A DNA stretch of 64,000 nucleotides from Desulfoluna sp. (GCF_030145185.1 NZ_JAQYWB010000013.1:34587-98586); one strand, 5' to 3'; counted from the stretch's first letter, positions 17,919 through 26,694 are shown. Translations and numbers: made by a program. Notes: generated from the sequence alone by a model not told the origin.

Positions 17919-18572
17919 CTAACTCTTCAATATCGCGATAATAATACATTCCGCTTTTTCTACGTTTTTTTGACAGATGGCTTCATATAAATCTATATGT
18001 AATTGATTCAGCATTCCCCCTGTGGTTTCTTTTCCGGTTATTCGTTTTTCCACCGACTTGCAAATAAAGGTAGAAATTGAACTGTAGAGGTCGTAAAAAA
18101 TGGAATTGTGTGACGCCCTGGCAATAGCCAAGTGGAATTCCATATCCCATTGACTGTTTTCAATGACAGAATCGTTTTTTGAATTTCTATATTCCAATGC
18201 ATTTCTGATCATTTCTAAGTCATTATCAGTTCTCCTTGCTGCTGCAAACTTGACAATCTCTTTTTCCAAGGAGAGACGAACTTCTTGCACCTCATCCATG
18301 GATTCATAAAAGCGATGGACCATATTGGCTTCGAATCTGCCAGATAACATGACATAGGTGCCATCTCCCTGGCGAGATTCGAGGACCCCTGCCTGGATTA
18401 ACGATTGAATGGCTTCACGAACCGTATTTCGGCTCACGCCAAAAAGCGCGACAAGTTCCGGTTCAGAGGGCAATTTATCGCCAACACTGAGTTCCCCCCT
18501 TTTAATCGACCGTTCGATCTCATTCGAAATTTGTTTTGGCAACGACAATTTAATCAGTTTTATTTTGTCCAT
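17919..18572 (-). CDS. GntR-family transcriptional regulator, FadR (FCD) subfamily
   Basis: 217 residues from the ATG at 18572, which has GAGGAGG nine bases upstream; a longer frame opens at 18614. The winged helix-turn-helix occupies about residues 10-75 (LPSEPELVALFGVSRNTVRE, the GntR signature) and the C-terminal all-helical FCD ligand domain follows, with metal-ligand candidates in WDMEFHLAIARASHN and the later LHIDLYEAI. Regulators of this type bind small organic acids and repress an adjacent transport or catabolic gene; here the MFS transporter 18 bases downstream is the obvious target. Like that gene it is AT-rich. Confidence 0.88.
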   Translation of the reverse strand: MDKIKLIKLSLPKQISNEIERSIKRGELSVGDKLPSEPELVALFGVSRNTVREAIQSLIQAGVLESRQGDGTYVMLSGRFEANMVHRFYESMDEVQEVRLSLEKEIVKFAAARRTDNDLEMIRNALEYRNSKNDSVIENSQWDMEFHLAIARASHNSIFYDLYSSISTFICKSVEKRITGKETTGGMLNQLHIDLYEAICQKNVEKAECIIIAILKS

Positions 18573-18766
18573 GGTGGCTACCTCCTCTCTTTGGGTCATC
18601 CAGTCATCGGACAAGTTCTATACTTTCTCGGATAAAAATCAAGCCCTATTATTTTGAGTGTTTTAAGGTTTTGAGAGGACGTTTTGAGGGGACAGGCGAC
18701 ATGCGTCTATGGTGAATCTCATATCATGAGAGTTTCTTCTTGCGTCGTTCCAGTACAAAAAAAGGG

Positions 18767-19019
18767 TTAGCCCGGATATTTCATGAGAAAACAATCAGGA
18801 CTAAGGAATAATTCATAATTACAGTCCTTTGCAGTAATGTTTTTAGCCGTTTCAAAAATGCAAAATGTAATCCACGGTCTTCTGTCTGATTCTCTCACCC
18901 TTCGGGCGAGCCGGGTGCACTCATCTGCCGCGTTATCAGAACTTTGAGGTAAACCGCTACATCTTCAGCTCTGATGCCTTGCATATGAGCGCACTCAACT
19001 CGTGAAATATTCGGGTTAG
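18767..19019 (-). mobile_element. MITE-1, full-length copy B
   Basis: About 253 bp in the opposite orientation to copy A. It begins TTAGCCCGGATATTTCATGA and ends CTCGTGAAATATTCGGGTTA. All internal blocks of copy A are recognisable (CTCACCCTTCGGGCGAGCC, CAAAATGTAATCCACGG). It sits just upstream of the AT-rich GntR/MFS pair. Confidence 0.75.
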
Positions 19020-19227
19020 AACCCCTGACGTAATGGATAATAGGAATTTAAGGCCCGAACAGGCCGATGCAGGCACAGCCCTTCCAACGGCCATGACGGA
19101 GGACAAAAGATAAATCGTGTGCCCTCACGACAACAGGAATGGGTGCTGAATTCGTCTTGAGCGTTTGCAGGTTATTAACTTCGGTTGCGGACTTTATCTG
19201 GTGCAGAGACATGAAACCGCCAGACCT

Positions 19228-19437
19228 CTCTCAGCCGTTTCATGGAGTACATGCCATCCAGCCCTTTGATCTGGCGAGGGATTCGTTCCCGACGCCCATA
19301 AACAAACCGTCAAAGAGTTCATCGGTTCCGATGACAAAGACATTGGGACCGATGACAAAGACATTGGGACCGATGATTCCCGAGTCGATAAAATACCGGG
19401 CCAGGCTCTAAACAAAATACCGGGCCAGGCTCTAAAC
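19228..19437 (-). pseudogene. Decayed C-terminal remnant of a RAYT-type transposase
   Basis: Read on the minus strand, the segment encodes SGIIGPNVFVIG and GWMACTP-type pieces that parallel the end of the intact transposase at 23726-24649 (SGIIGSKAFVLATYEVFKD ... VDGMYSMKRL). DNA similarity is evident too: TTCATGGAGTACATGCC here against TTCATAGAGTACATACC there. Stops, frame changes and two small tandem duplications (a 21-base unit ACCGATGACAAAGACATTGGG and a 22-base unit ATACCGGGCCAGGCTCTAAA) disrupt it. Only the last fifth of the gene is left. Confidence 0.6.
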
Positions 19438-19637
19438 GGCCAAATGCGATTCAGCTCAAAATTTTCCCCTTTTCTGAGGGCCGACGGAGGCACAAGCTGG
19501 ATCGTTGCACAAAAAAAACGGGCGCAATTCTTTTGAATCACACCCGTCCGTATTTTTCAGCCCTGCCTGCAAGGTATCTCCACTACAAAGGCTTCGCCAT
19601 CCTTGCCGCGGAGACTTTTTTCTATGCGAATGTCCCC

Positions 19638-21359
19638 CTATCGTCTTCCCCTGGGCTTGCCCGATTTTGCCCCCTGAGAGGAGCGCGCTCCTGGCCGTGA
19701 GGATTTTTTCCCCGCCGAATCGTTTCGTTTGCCGCCGCCTGACTTGGGACCTTGGGAAGATCGCCCCCAGGGCCGTGAGGCGTTTTCTCCCGTCGAATCG
19801 TTTCTTCTGCCGCCACCCGCTTTGGGGCCTTGGGAAGATCTCGACCCGGACCGTGAGGCGTTTTCCCCCGCCGAATCGTTTCTTCTGCCGCCGCCCGCTT
19901 TGGGGCCTTGGGAAGATCTCGACCCGGACCGTGAGGCGTTTTCCCCCGCCGAATCGTTTCTTCTGCCGCCACCCGCTTTGGGGCCTTGGGAAGATCTCGA
20001 CCCGGACCGTGAGGATTTTTCCCCTGCCGAGTCGTTTCTTCTGTCGCTGTCGAAGCTGGATTTTGCTTTTGACCGATCGCCTTTTGATGCGCCACCCGAT
20101 TTTGACTTGCGGGCTTTGGCCTCCTGCTTTGCGGTAATTCGGGTATCGACGATATTTTTTAAGTCTTTGTCCACTTTTTTATTATTGCGGGTGCTGGTGG
20201 GACGATAGAGGACAAAGTCCGGGACCTCGTGTCCCTGGGTAAAGCCGGTAACCTTCTCCACAGGAATCTTCTGTTTCAGGAGAGCCTCAATGGCCTCAAA
20301 ATGGTCCATCTCTTCGGCGCCCACCAAGGTAATCGCCACCCCCCGATCCCCGGCGCGGCCGGTGCGGCCGATGCGATGCACATAATCTTCGGGCATGGTG
20401 GGAACGTCATAGTTGACCACATAGGGCAGCTGACTGATATCCAGACCTCGGGCGGCGACATCCGTGGCCACAAGAACCCCGATCTCACCGTCCTTGAACT
20501 CTTGCAGGGTGCGGGAGCGAACGGACTGGCTCATGTTGCCGTGAAGGGCGGCAGACGAGATCCCGTGGTCAATGAGTCTCTCTCGGAGCTTATTGGCACC
20601 GTGTTTGGTGCGGCAGAAAACCAACACCCGGGACCAGCGTCCCCGGGTAATCAAATGGACCAGGAGAGAGCGTTTGTTTGATTTCTCCACCATGTGCACC
20701 TTCTGGTCCACCGACTCTGCCGCGGTGTTTTGAGGGGTCACCTCGATAAACGCCGGGTCCTGGAGCATTTTTCCCGCAAGTTCCCGGATTTCCGGGGTGT
20801 AGGTAGCGGAAAAGAGCATGGTCCGGCGCTCCTGGGGCATAATCGAGATGATCTCGGAGATTTCATTGCTGAAGCCTAAATCCAGCATGCGGTCGGCCTC
20901 ATCAAACACAAGGAACTCGATGCTGGAGAGTTTCAAATGCCGGTGCATGGCCAGGTCAATCAGGCGTCCCGGCGTGGCCACGAGGATATCCACGCCACGC
21001 TTCAGACGATCAATCTGAGGGTGGATGCCCACCCCTCCGTGTACCACAGTGCAGCGCAGGGAAGCCCGCCTTGCATAGCCTTTAATGCTCTCTCCCACCT
21101 GCAGGGCCAGCTCCCGCGTGGGGGCCAGCACCAAGGCACGAGGATGCCGTCCGTTGCCTTTTTGGCGGCTCAGAATTTCCACGAGGGGCAAGGCAAAAGC
21201 ATCCGTTTTGCCTGTCCCGGTCTGGGCCCGGGCCAGGATATCCTGCCCTCCCAATATCACGGGAATGGCCCTTTCCTGGATCGGGGTGGGGGCGTCGTAC
21301 CCCTTGGACTTAATGGCTTTCAGCAGTTCAGCCCGAAGGCCCAGTTGATCAAATGACAT
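19638..21359 (-). CDS. DEAD-box RNA helicase, RhlE type, with tandem-repeat tail
   Basis: 573 residues. Core motifs in order: Q motif with PTPIQERAIP, motif I AQTGTGKT, PTRELALQV, DEAD within VFDEADRMLDLGF, SAT in LFSATYTPEI, RGLDISQLPYVVNYDVP, and HRIGRTGRAGDRG. These make it an ATP-dependent RNA unwinding enzyme of the RhlE/DeaD group, with likely roles in ribosome assembly or RNA turnover. After about residue 435 the tail has five 26-residue units rich in Arg, Ser and Gly (RRNDSAGENASRSGSRSSQG-PKAGGG), a low-complexity RNA-binding extension. AGGGAAAATTT precedes the ATG. It is single-cistron. The long open frames on the opposite strand here are by-products of the repeat. Confidence 0.93.
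   Translation of the reverse strand: MSFDQLGLRAELLKAIKSKGYDAPTPIQERAIPVILGGQDILARAQTGTGKTDAFALPLVEILSRQKGNGRHPRALVLAPTRELALQVGESIKGYARRASLRCTVVHGGVGIHPQIDRLKRGVDILVATPGRLIDLAMHRHLKLSSIEFLVFDEADRMLDLGFSNEISEIISIMPQERRTMLFSATYTPEIRELAGKMLQDPAFIEVTPQNTAAESVDQKVHMVEKSNKRSLLVHLITRGRWSRVLVFCRTKHGANKLRERLIDHGISSAALHGNMSQSVRSRTLQEFKDGEIGVLVATDVAARGLDISQLPYVVNYDVPTMPEDYVHRIGRTGRAGDRGVAITLVGAEEMDHFEAIEALLKQKIPVEKVTGFTQGHEVPDFVLYRPTSTRNNKKVDKDLKNIVDTRITAKQEAKARKSKSGGASKGDRSKAKSSFDSDRRNDSAGEKSSRSGSRSSQGPKAGGGRRNDSAGENASRSGSRSSQGPKAGGGRRNDSAGENASRSGSRSSQGPKAGGGRRNDSTGENASRPWGRSSQGPKSGGGKRNDSAGKKSSRPGARSSQGAKSGKPRGRR
19654..20043 (-). repeat. Five 78-bp tandem repeats within the RhlE-like gene
   Basis: Five in-frame units of 78 bases encode the 26-residue Arg/Ser/Gly repeats. 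Units 2 and 3 are nearly identical, while units 4 and 5 have diverged. The near-identity implies recent expansion by slippage or recombination, so copy number probably varies between strains. Confidence 0.8.
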
Positions 21360-21885
21360 AAATTTTCCCTGACTATGCGTTCACATTTCACGTTTATTTC
21401 TAAACACGAAAACAATTGATATTCATAAAAAAAATGGCCTCCGGCGGCAAGGGTGACAAAGCCACTGCAGCGAGAACACCTTAAAAGCGGGCTGATCCTC
21501 AGATTTGATGTCCGAAGCTCACCCCGCATGCCACCGCATCAGGACATATAGTATAATTCCATAAGGATGTCCCTGTATTTTCGAACCTTACTGCGGAACA
21601 CCCTTAAAAGGCCCTGCCGGCAACGGCTGTTTTCTCGCTTACAGGCTCTGATTAGGCGCTGCGGACCCAAGGCACCGCCTAATTCACTATGACACGCAGC
21701 GACAGGGAAAGTCCGGCTGCGCCCTTGGCTTTGTGGCATCAAACGGGCGATGATACCGGGTACGATGCGACAAACAAGGCCGGGAGGTATTGTATCGCAT
21801 CACGACCTGCCGGATCTCTTCGACACCGGAGATCGTGGGAAACAGAATCCTCGTTTTCCCGAAGGCCGAGACCCGAACCAGGGAC
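21360..21885. other. Intergenic region with a family-2 repeat
   Basis: No gene seen in about 525 bases. A degenerate family-2 repeat lies at 21437-21494 (GCCTCCGGCGGCAAGGGTG ... AAAAGCGGGCT). The remainder has only short random frames. Confidence 0.4.
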
Positions 21886-23208
21886 TCACTCCTCATTTGA
21901 TTCGGGGAGATTCACCTCCTGGAGGTCCTCTCCGAGATGAATCCGTTCACTGCTTCCAAGCACGCCAAGGGCCAGAGCCAGAATAGTCCAGGCATGAACG
22001 GCATGATACCCACCCCCGAAATGGTCTCCCAACTCGTGAATCTGGGCATGGCAGTTGTGGCAGCCGGTGACGCAGTAAGTCGCCCGCGTTCTTTTAATCT
22101 GCTCATCCTTGATCTTCCCGTACTGGAGCCGCTTCTCCTTGTAACCGGATTGCAGAAACCCTCCCCCGCCACCGCAGCAAAAGTTATTGGATTTATTCGG
22201 CGACATATCCACGAAGTTGGCTTCCCCCACGCAGGCTTTAACCACAAGCCGCATATCGTCAGCGGCTGGATCCCCAAAGGATTTTCGGACAATCTGGCAG
22301 GGATCCTGGACGGTAAATTTAACCTGCAGTTCGTCATTCCAGCTGGAGTCCGGCTTGAGCCGTCCTTCACGGATCCATCGGGCATAGAGGGTATACATGG
22401 TCTCTACTTTAAAGTTGTGGGGAATTTTGAATTTATCCAGTCCTACCAGGACTGCAAAGGTGATGTGCCCTCATTCGGTATTTAAAAAAGTGGTACAGCC
22501 CAACTCCTCACACTTTCTTGCGCTCCGTTCGGTAAGCTCTTTCCACCCGTCGTCATCGGCCATGAACATGCAGTAATTTTCTGCGGCCCAGCCTTCGCTT
22601 CCATAGGTCCAATCCACCCCGGCGAGGTTGAGAATTTTCCACAGCGGACCCATCTCCTCGGGCTCGATCATCGGTTCCCGGGAGTTCTGGTTGATAAAAT
22701 ATTCAGCGCCCTTCTTGTCGATGGGGGCCTGAAGGTCCCGCTCTTGCCAGAGGGGGTACTCTTCCTTGATCTCTTCGAGAATATCTTCCACCACAAATTG
22801 AAAATCTTCCTGGCTGCAGCCCATGGCGCTGTTGGTGGGTTTTTCCAGAGCCATATTGCAGGACCCCAGGATTCCCTTGGGCATCTCGTCCCGGGAGCGC
22901 AGCCTGCGAGCATTGAAGACAAGCTGCGGGATATTGATTTTCATGGGGCAGGCATGCACGCAGCGGGTGCACATGGTGCAGAACCAGGGCCAACGGCTTT
23001 TCTTGATCTCCTCGTCCATGCCAAGGGCCGCCATGCGGAGAAATTTTCGCGGGTCCATGTCATCCAGGCCGGTGGCCGGACACCCGGAGGCGCACACCCC
23101 GCATGTGAGGCAGTCGTTAAGATTCCCGCCATCCGGAAGAAGCTTCATGACCATGTCTTTAAAAGGGCTGCGGCCTCCACCCTTGAGTTTAATCGGCTTA
23201 TCGCTCAT
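21886..23208 (-). CDS. Putative selenocysteine-containing HdrB/D-type iron-sulfur protein
   Basis: 440 residues when TGA at 22471-22473 (codon 246) is read as selenocysteine. The frame stays open on both sides of that codon and the two halves join as GCTTFLNTE-U-GHITF, where relatives I recall have NTECGH. The N-terminus has two [4Fe-4S] ferredoxin motifs (CLTCGVCASGCP; CTMCTRCVHACP). The second half carries CCG-domain motifs DPCQIVRKSFGDP, NNFCCGGGGGF and CVTGCHNCH, as in heterodisulfide-reductase-related electron-transfer proteins. A SECIS-like hairpin follows the TGA. AGGAGA precedes the ATG. The likely role is cytoplasmic electron transfer or thiol/disulfide chemistry; its partner is not encoded nearby. 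The alternative is a nonsense mutation splitting the gene into 22471-23208 and 21886-22398. Confidence 0.8.
22438..22473 (-). promoter_or_regulatory. UGA codon and bacterial SECIS-like hairpin
   Basis: After the in-frame UGA the mRNA reads GGGCACAUCACCUUUG, then CAGUCC-UGGUA-GGACUG: a perfect 6-bp stem with a 5-base loop starting 23 bases after UGA and a G as second loop base. This satisfies the bacterial SECIS pattern I recall (loop 16-37 bases from UGA, a G among the first two loop bases, short stem). The selenocysteine machinery genes are not in this window. Confidence 0.7.
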
Positions 23209-23725
23209 GAAATCATCTCCTCTTCTTCTTAGGGCTTTCAGGGGGTGTTAAGGGGAGGGGCTGACAAGGTGATCTCCTCGCAGATGAAACAGCAGAAGAG
23301 GACACGAGACTCAGAACATAGAACAAAACAGGAAAGAGGAGCCGCAATCCATGGCACCGGGCAAAGAAAAAAACGGATCGCTGACGAAATGGCTTGAAGA
23401 GGTGTTTGCGCTACCGGGTGAGAGCCCCCACATGAAAAATGAAAAAAATATAGTTCAATTCTACCAAACCCACCACCCCATGTAAACGCATAAGACTTCA
23501 GCATTTTATCGGTGCCAGGTTTTTAATGTACGTTTAAATAGAATTCCCATTTCGAAGATGAAATCACCTATTTTTCACCCGCCAAGCCACACAAATCTCA
23601 CGCACCCGGTATTGGAATCGGCCTTAAATGAATCGACAGCCACAGGGGAACCCTAAAAAAAACGCACCCCACCACCACAGCTGATAAGGCTGTAAGCCAA
23701 AGACTATTTCCATCACCTCAACCGG
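23209..23725. other. Intergenic region without visible features
   Basis: About 515 bases between the iron-sulfur protein start and the transposase end. No gene, repeat or clear promoter recognised; the minus-strand frame at 23238-23504 lacks a start signal and family features. Confidence 0.35.
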
Positions 23726-24649
23726 TCAGGACTCTGTCAACCGCTTCATAGAGTACATACCGTCGACCCCCTTAACCCGCTTGGGAATTCGTTCCCGACT
23801 TGCAAAAAAACGATCCTTAAACACCTCATACGTCGCCAAAACAAAAGCCTTGGACCCGATAATGCCTGAATCGGTAAAATAACGGGTTCGATACCGGAAC
23901 CTTCGATTTCGATCCCACTCAAACCCTTCAGCACTCTCTTCTGAAAGGACCTTCTTTGAGATTTTGGCGTTACCCCGCTTATCCATGGAGCCCGCGTGGT
24001 AAAGGTACTCGCGATATTTTTTCAGGCGCTGCGAATTCTCCACACCGAACTCTGACAGCCCGAAGTCAAGGGAGAGAAAATCATCCCTGTTTCCCGTCTG
24101 TGCATGATGCCCAATGGAACACCAGCGGTAATCTTCCGGCCGCTTCACGATCCCTGCACGAACGGCATTCAAATCGATATAGGCGAGACAATTGATCACC
24201 GTATTTCCTCTTTCAACGATCACGCTTTTAAAGCGTTCGCCCCACAACGTTCCTTTGCGTTTTTTCTTTCGATTATAGTAACGCGAAAACGTTTGCTTAA
24301 TATCCTTCACATAATGCGAGAGACTGGAAAACCTTTCTCTGAAGGCCTCCAGTTGCCCATCAGGGAACTCAACTCCAGGTCCATACAAAAGCATAAATCG
24401 CCTTTTTACCTCATCATCTAAGAGTAAATGCTCCGGGATGACCTCCACCAGGAGGTGGAAGTGATTACTCATGGCTGAGAACCCCAGCACATCGACGGCA
24501 TAGATCTTTGAGAACCGCTGAATCACACGCACCAGTTCATCTTTTTCTGCATGTTTAAAGGGAAGCCCATCCAGCGCTGTACGACTGATCACATGATAGA
24601 CGGTTTGCTGGCCTGAATCTGTCCGGAGCATACGGGGAATACGAGGCAT
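23726..24649 (-). CDS. REP-associated tyrosine transposase (RAYT, Y1 superfamily)
   Basis: 307 residues. The HUH motif is in MSNHFHLLVEV (about residues 62-72) and the catalytic tyrosine lies in the SRYYNRKKKRKGTLWGERFK block. CLAYIDLNAVRAGIVKRPEDY is the conserved downstream segment of this group. RAYTs are single-copy, domesticated relatives of IS200/IS605 transposases that nick and move REP palindromes; the hairpin repeats around this genome are candidate partners, though no flanking REP pair is obvious here. The gene is intact, with AGGAGGG before the ATG. A decayed relative lies at 19228-19437. Confidence 0.88.
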   Translation of the reverse strand: MPRIPRMLRTDSGQQTVYHVISRTALDGLPFKHAEKDELVRVIQRFSKIYAVDVLGFSAMSNHFHLLVEVIPEHLLLDDEVKRRFMLLYGPGVEFPDGQLEAFRERFSSLSHYVKDIKQTFSRYYNRKKKRKGTLWGERFKSVIVERGNTVINCLAYIDLNAVRAGIVKRPEDYRWCSIGHHAQTGNRDDFLSLDFGLSEFGVENSQRLKKYREYLYHAGSMDKRGNAKISKKVLSEESAEGFEWDRNRRFRYRTRYFTDSGIIGSKAFVLATYEVFKDRFFASRERIPKRVKGVDGMYSMKRLTES

Positions 24650-24830
24650 GACACCCTCCTTCCTGCATCTGTCAAAATATCATTTAGGGATCTTAAGAGT
24701 GGATTTTCTTATCAATGAGGATTGCGCAGAGCACATCTAAACGATCTCATAATTGCATCGAGATTTCAAGCAGATAAAAAGCACATGAAACATGGCCCCT
24801 TATAGATCTTCAAAATAAAGTAAACAGACG

Positions 24831-24859
24831 TTGTTTTCCTTTATTAGCTCTGCTATTGA
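24831..24859 (+). promoter_or_regulatory. Candidate promoter of the purine operon
   Basis: TTGTTT (24831-24836), 17-base spacer, TATTGA (24854-24859). Transcription would begin about 24866, a few bases before the riboswitch aptamer, which is where it should be. Both hexamers are imperfect. Confidence 0.4.
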
Positions 24860-24878
24860 CCTTTCTTTCACCGAACCA

Positions 24879-24945
24879 CCCCATATAATCCTGATGACAT
24901 GGGTCAGGAGTCTCTACCGGAAGGCCGTCCATCCGACTACGGGAG
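24879..24945 (+). promoter_or_regulatory. Purine riboswitch aptamer, guanine type
   Basis: Core matches the purine aptamer: J1/2 ATATAAT, P2 CCTGAT (24890-24895) paired with GTCAGG (24903-24908), L2 GACATGG, J2/3 AGTCTCTAC (24909-24917), L3 CCGTCCA (24925-24931) and J3/1 GACTAC (24935-24940). The C in GACTA is the specificity base for guanine/hypoxanthine rather than adenine (GATTA). P3 is short (CGGA/TCCG) and P1 has one mismatch. No intrinsic terminator follows before the gene at 25070, so control is probably at translation. Confidence 0.85.
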
Positions 24946-25069
24946 CGTGCAAAAACAACCCGCAGACTTTCTGATTTATGGAAAATCTGTGCTCGTATTT
25001 CTGCGCGCTTCAGAGACCCCTGCCTGACCTATATTTCAGAAGAGTTGCAGCCGCACAAGGAGTGTCTCA

Positions 25070-26125
25070 ATGGAGTATTTAAAAGATGTACTGGCCGCCC
25101 TGAGCGTGATTCTTAACGGATTGCCCCAAGGCCTGCTCGCCCTTTCCTTTGGATTTGCGTCCATCCCCACTGCCCTTGCCTTTATCGTCGGCGCCGCAGG
25201 CTGCCTTCTTTTCAGCTGCGTGGCCCCCATCTCCTTCCAGGCAGAGACCATCACCCTGGCCGGAACCATGGGTAAAAACATGCAAGAGCGCCTCTCCATG
25301 ATCTTCTTTGGCGCAGCGGCCATGGCCACCATCGGTATCTTCGGATTCCTGGAAAAAATCGTCACCTTCGTGGGCCCGGCCATCACGAACGGGATGATGG
25401 CAGGCGTCGGCATCATGCTCGCCCGGGTCGCCTTCGGGATGGCAGACAAAAACAAAGCAGTGGGTTTCAGCTCCATTGCCTCCGGCTTCCTCACTTACAT
25501 GATGACCAAAGACCTCGTCTACACCATCACCCTCTCCGTGGTGCTTTCAAGTGTCGTCGCAGTGGCCCTGAAACAAAAATCCAATATGGGTGCCGAAGAA
25601 AAAAAGGGCCTCACACTCCAAAAGCCAATTCTCAACCTCGCCGTCGCCCGAGGAGCCCTGGCCATGGTCTGCCTGAACATCGGTGCCAACATCGCCTTCG
25701 GAAAAATCACCGGCAACATCGCAGGCGCCAATGTCAACGTGGACCACCTGGCCATCTACAGCAGCCTCGCCGACATGGCCTCCTCCCTTTTTGGTGGCGG
25801 CCCCGTGGAAGCCATTATCTCCGCCACCGGAAGCGCCCCCCACCCCATCTTTTCCGGCGTACTTATGATGACCCTTATGGCCATCATCCTCTTTGCCGGA
25901 CTGCTCCCTAAAATAGGCAGGTACGTGCCGAGTGAATCCATCGCCGGCTTCCTGTTCGTCCTCGGCGCCATCGTCACCGTGCCCATCAACGCCTCATCGG
26001 CCCTGGGAGGCGGAGATGCCGTTGTCGGGGGCGTCACCATGACGGTCACCGCCATCTCAGACCCCTTTCTGGGCATGATGGCCGGCCTCATCGTAAAATG
26101 CATCTCGCCGCTGGTAGGCATATAA
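25070..26125 (+). CDS. NCS2-type purine permease, riboswitch controlled
   Basis: 351 residues with about 10-12 hydrophobic segments, for example LAALSVILNGLPQGLLALSF and IVGAAGCLLFSCVAPISFQA. Similar in plan to nucleobase permeases of the NCS2 class: AETITLAGTMGKN and FGGGPVEAIISATGSAPHP are loop or half-helix candidates for substrate binding, and GGGDAVVGGVTMTVTAISDP ends the core. The upstream guanine-type aptamer and the phosphoribosyltransferase 14 bases downstream point to guanine, hypoxanthine or xanthine uptake. The start is supported by AAGGAG nine bases upstream. It is shorter than many NCS2 permeases (400-460 residues), so assignment to a named subfamily is uncertain. Confidence 0.8.
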   Translation: MEYLKDVLAALSVILNGLPQGLLALSFGFASIPTALAFIVGAAGCLLFSCVAPISFQAETITLAGTMGKNMQERLSMIFFGAAAMATIGIFGFLEKIVTFVGPAITNGMMAGVGIMLARVAFGMADKNKAVGFSSIASGFLTYMMTKDLVYTITLSVVLSSVVAVALKQKSNMGAEEKKGLTLQKPILNLAVARGALAMVCLNIGANIAFGKITGNIAGANVNVDHLAIYSSLADMASSLFGGGPVEAIISATGSAPHPIFSGVLMMTLMAIILFAGLLPKIGRYVPSESIAGFLFVLGAIVTVPINASSALGGGDAVVGGVTMTVTAISDPFLGMMAGLIVKCISPLVGI

Positions 26126-26139
26126 AATAAGGAGATATC

Positions 26140-26688
26140 ATGGAAAAAACATACCGACTGGAGGTCGCCGGAGTCACACGGGACCTTCCCATCATTCAGA
26201 TCAATGATGCGCTCAGCATCGCAAGCTTCGTCATTCTGGGAGACACCGAACTCATCTGCGCGGCTGCCCCGCAGCTCATTGAAAAGCTCCCCGAAGTGGA
26301 CGTCCTGGTCACCGCAGAAGCCAAAGGGATTCCCCTGGTTTTCGAGATCTCACGGCTGATGAAAATGAAGACCTATTTCGTGGCAAGAAAGAGCATCAAA
26401 GCCTACATGGACCATCCCATCGTGGATGAAGTGCAATCCATCACCACCACAGACAAACAGCTCCTCTGCCTCGACGCCCTTGATGCCGCCGCCATCAAAG
26501 GCAAACGCGTGGCCATCATCGATGATGTCATCAGCACCGGCGAATCCATCGAAGCCATCGAGCGCCTCGTAAAAGCCGTGGGAGGCATCGTCACCGCCCG
26601 GGCGGCGATCCTCGCCGAAGGGGAGGCTGCTCGTCGAGACGACATCCTCTTTCTGGAGGAACTGCCCCTGTTCCCCATGAACAAGTAA
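26140..26688 (+). CDS. Purine phosphoribosyltransferase-like protein
   Basis: 182 residues, with AAGGAG before the ATG and a 14-base gap from the permease. The type I phosphoribosyltransferase PRPP loop is VAIIDDVISTGESIEA (about residues 127-142), and VLVTAEAKGIPLVFEISRL is the preceding flexible-loop region as in adenine/xanthine phosphoribosyltransferases. It would convert an imported purine base plus PRPP to the nucleotide in the cytoplasm, completing salvage. Genes of this shape are often labelled apt, but the guanine-type riboswitch makes a guanine/xanthine/hypoxanthine substrate more likely. No further gene follows before the terminator. Confidence 0.85.
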   Translation: MEKTYRLEVAGVTRDLPIIQINDALSIASFVILGDTELICAAAPQLIEKLPEVDVLVTAEAKGIPLVFEISRLMKMKTYFVARKSIKAYMDHPIVDEVQSITTTDKQLLCLDALDAAAIKGKRVAIIDDVISTGESIEAIERLVKAVGGIVTARAAILAEGEAARRDDILFLEELPLFPMNK

Positions 26689-26694
26689 CAAAAA

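Noticed and set aside
19505..20208. Long plus-strand frames of 210 and 159 residues with repeated FLLPPPALGPWEDL-type units
   Set aside because: They are antisense shadows of the 78-bp repeats in the RhlE-like gene, which carries all helicase motifs on the minus strand.
22471..23208. Independent 245-residue gene ending at TGA, with a separate 170-residue gene at 21886-22398
   Set aside because: The same frame continues in register, the junction recreates a conserved segment, and a SECIS-like hairpin follows; one recoded gene explains this better.
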